A stretch of DNA of 64,000 nt from Selaginella moellendorffii (lineage: Eukaryota > Streptophyta > Lycopodiopsida > Selaginellales > Selaginellaceae). The stretch is from contig NW_003314327.1 in assembly GCF_000143415.4 (NCBI RefSeq), forward strand, positions 326,851 through 390,850, in the 5' to 3' direction. Numbering within the stretch: the stretch's first letter is position 1; every line of letters begins with the position of its first letter. The translations under genes were made by a program, and so were the position numbers. Below are positions 62,870-64,000 of this stretch, in pieces. The notes under the pieces are model-generated. The model made no database searches. It saw nothing but the letters and a program-made list of their open reading frames with translations, and was not told where the DNA came from.

Positions 62870-64000
62870 ATGACTCTCAGACGCTGCCAAGGCATTGAGC
62901 TCTACTACAGAGAACTATGTCTCACTCACCACGGGAAGGAAAGGCGTGGATTCTTGCTTCTTCGGTGGCTGTCAAGCGAAGCGAGGCCGCTGGACAACTT
63001 GGACAAGTACGCCATTCTTCTTCGCGAGTGTGGCACACTCGGGGACTACGCCAGAGGCAGGCGGCTTCACGAGAAGCTGGTGCAAGAGGGGCTTTTCGGA
63101 AGATTTCTGGGGAATCTCTTGGTGGAGATGTATGGCAAGTGTGGCAGCCTGGAGGAGGCGCGAGCGGTCTTCAACAGGATACGCACGAAGAACGTCTTTA
63201 CGTGGAATCTCATGGCCGGTGTCTACACGCAAAATGGCCGCGACAGGGAAGCCCTCCGGCTCTACAGGGAGATGTGCGTGGAAGGAGTCGCAGCCGACGA
63301 CTTCACCATCTTGGCCGTGCTCGCGGCCTGCGCGAATCTCCGCTGCTTGAAAGCTGGAAGAGCGGTTCTTGAGAGCATCAGAGGAAGCCGGATGATCCTG
63401 GAGAACTCGCTGGTGGGAAGCTCGATCGTTAGCATGCTTGGGAAGTGCGGCAGCGTCGCGGATGCCAAGAGTTTCTTCGACGACGAGCTCTCCAGCAAGA
63501 GCACGAGCTCCTGGAACGCGATGCTTGCAGCGTACTCGCAGAACAGTTTCGGAGCCGAGGCCATTCTTGTCTTCCGATCCATGCTGCTCGAGGGCGCGAA
63601 AGCGGACAGTGTGACTTTCGTGAGCGCCTGTGGAAGCATTGGAAGTCTAGCGATGGCGAGAGCTTTGCATGGAGTTGCCCGTAGCGGCGGCCTGGAGAGC
63701 GATTCTATCGTCGGGAACGCGCTGGTGAGCATGTATGGGAGATGCAAGAGCTGCGAGGATTCGAGGAACGTCTTCGACCGGCTAGCGGTGAGGAACATCG
63801 TCTCCTGGACTGCGATGATCTCGGCCTATGGACAGTGCGGCCATCACCGAGAAGCGCTGGAACTCTTCGAGGCGATGGACTGCGAGCCGGACAGGGTAGT
63901 GCTTGCCAGCATCCTGGATTCCTGCGGCAGCCTCTGCGATCTGGATTCCGGGAGGAGGATTCACGAGCGCTACTGCAAGGCACTGGAGGAGAAGTCCGTC
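62870..64000 (+). CDS. PPR protein (PLS class), 5' part; continues beyond the window
   Basis: An open frame of 377 codons runs from MTLRRCQGIELYYRELC to the window edge. PLS-type PPR motifs are clear: LDNLDKYAILLRECGTLGDY, VEMYGKCGSLEEARAVFNRI, NVFTWNLMAGVYTQNGRDRE, STSSWNAMLAAYSQNSFGAE and NIVSWTAMISAYGQCGHHRE. It is intronless so far. The C-terminal class (E, DYW) cannot be seen. It is likely an organellar RNA-binding or editing factor. The first residues derive from sequence just after an F-box/kelch relic, so a farther upstream start cannot be excluded. Confidence 0.88.
   Translation, partial: MTLRRCQGIELYYRELCLTHHGKERRGFLLLRWLSSEARPLDNLDKYAILLRECGTLGDYARGRRLHEKLVQEGLFGRFLGNLLVEMYGKCGSLEEARAVFNRIRTKNVFTWNLMAGVYTQNGRDREALRLYREMCVEGVAADDFTILAVLAACANLRCLKAGRAVLESIRGSRMILENSLVGSSIVSMLGKCGSVADAKSFFDDELSSKSTSSWNAMLAAYSQNSFGAEAILVFRSMLLEGAKADSVTFVSACGSIGSLAMARALHGVARSGGLESDSIVGNALVSMYGRCKSCEDSRNVFDRLAVRNIVSWTAMISAYGQCGHHREALELFEAMDCEPDRVVLASILDSCGSLCDLDSGRRIHERYCKALEEKSV

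Overview
The window looks like nuclear DNA of a land plant with a very compact genome, most probably a lycophyte of the Selaginella type. The evidence is: introns mostly 45-110 bp with clean GT-AG borders, genes packed 75-300 bp apart, plant-specific families (ClpR1, DUF688, DUF26/Gnk2, PPR proteins with E/DYW ends, F-box/kelch, F-box/MYND), and several PPR genes without introns. The species is inferred, not proven. GC-rich gene blocks alternate with AT-rich islands (about 1-3000, 11680-13760, 24000-26100, 38040-39950) that hold decayed retroelements, tRNA relics and inverted repeats. One assembly gap of 100 N lies at 11578-11677.

Layout. 1-3300: AT-rich, with a decayed LINE reverse transcriptase and a B-lectin scrap. 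3492-11577: an unknown conserved gene, cytochrome c, CWC21, a membrane-anchored cyclophilin, an ELO-type elongase homologue, and a DDX56/DBP9-type RNA helicase cut by the gap. 13763-16660: a tRNA relic and a duplicated DUF26 gene plus helicase-fragment module. 16857-19162: a DUF688 protein. 20412-27897: a broken and an intact copy of a ZGPAT-like (Tudor-CCCH-G-patch) gene flanking an unrecognised five-exon gene and copia debris. 28004-37527: SNU114 (U5 snRNP GTPase), an ABHD11-like hydrolase, an unknown small gene and cytosolic leucyl-tRNA synthetase. 40135-51646: a TolB-like beta-propeller protein, a long PPR protein, PMS1, a seven-exon unknown gene and ARMC6. 53181-64000: an F-box/MYND protein, ClpR1, prefoldin subunit 3, an F-box/kelch protein, and a PPR gene that runs off the end.

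Two themes stand out. First, genes are repeatedly arranged head to head over tiny shared promoters (75-290 bp between start codons), often with a telo-box (AGGGTT/AACCCT) just upstream of the start. Second, many genes have a nearby, intron-retaining, partial copy: DUF26, DDX56 (two fragments), ZGPAT, SNU114, the PMS1 tail, F-box/kelch and PPR. In the last pair each of two adjacent units has kept a different gene. Most recognisable genes are housekeeping genes for splicing (CWC21, SNU114, ZGPAT-like), translation (LeuRS), ribosome biogenesis (DDX56), protein folding (cyclophilin, prefoldin), plastid proteolysis (ClpR1), mismatch repair (PMS1) and respiration (cytochrome c). I found no operon, CRISPR array, viral genome or rRNA.
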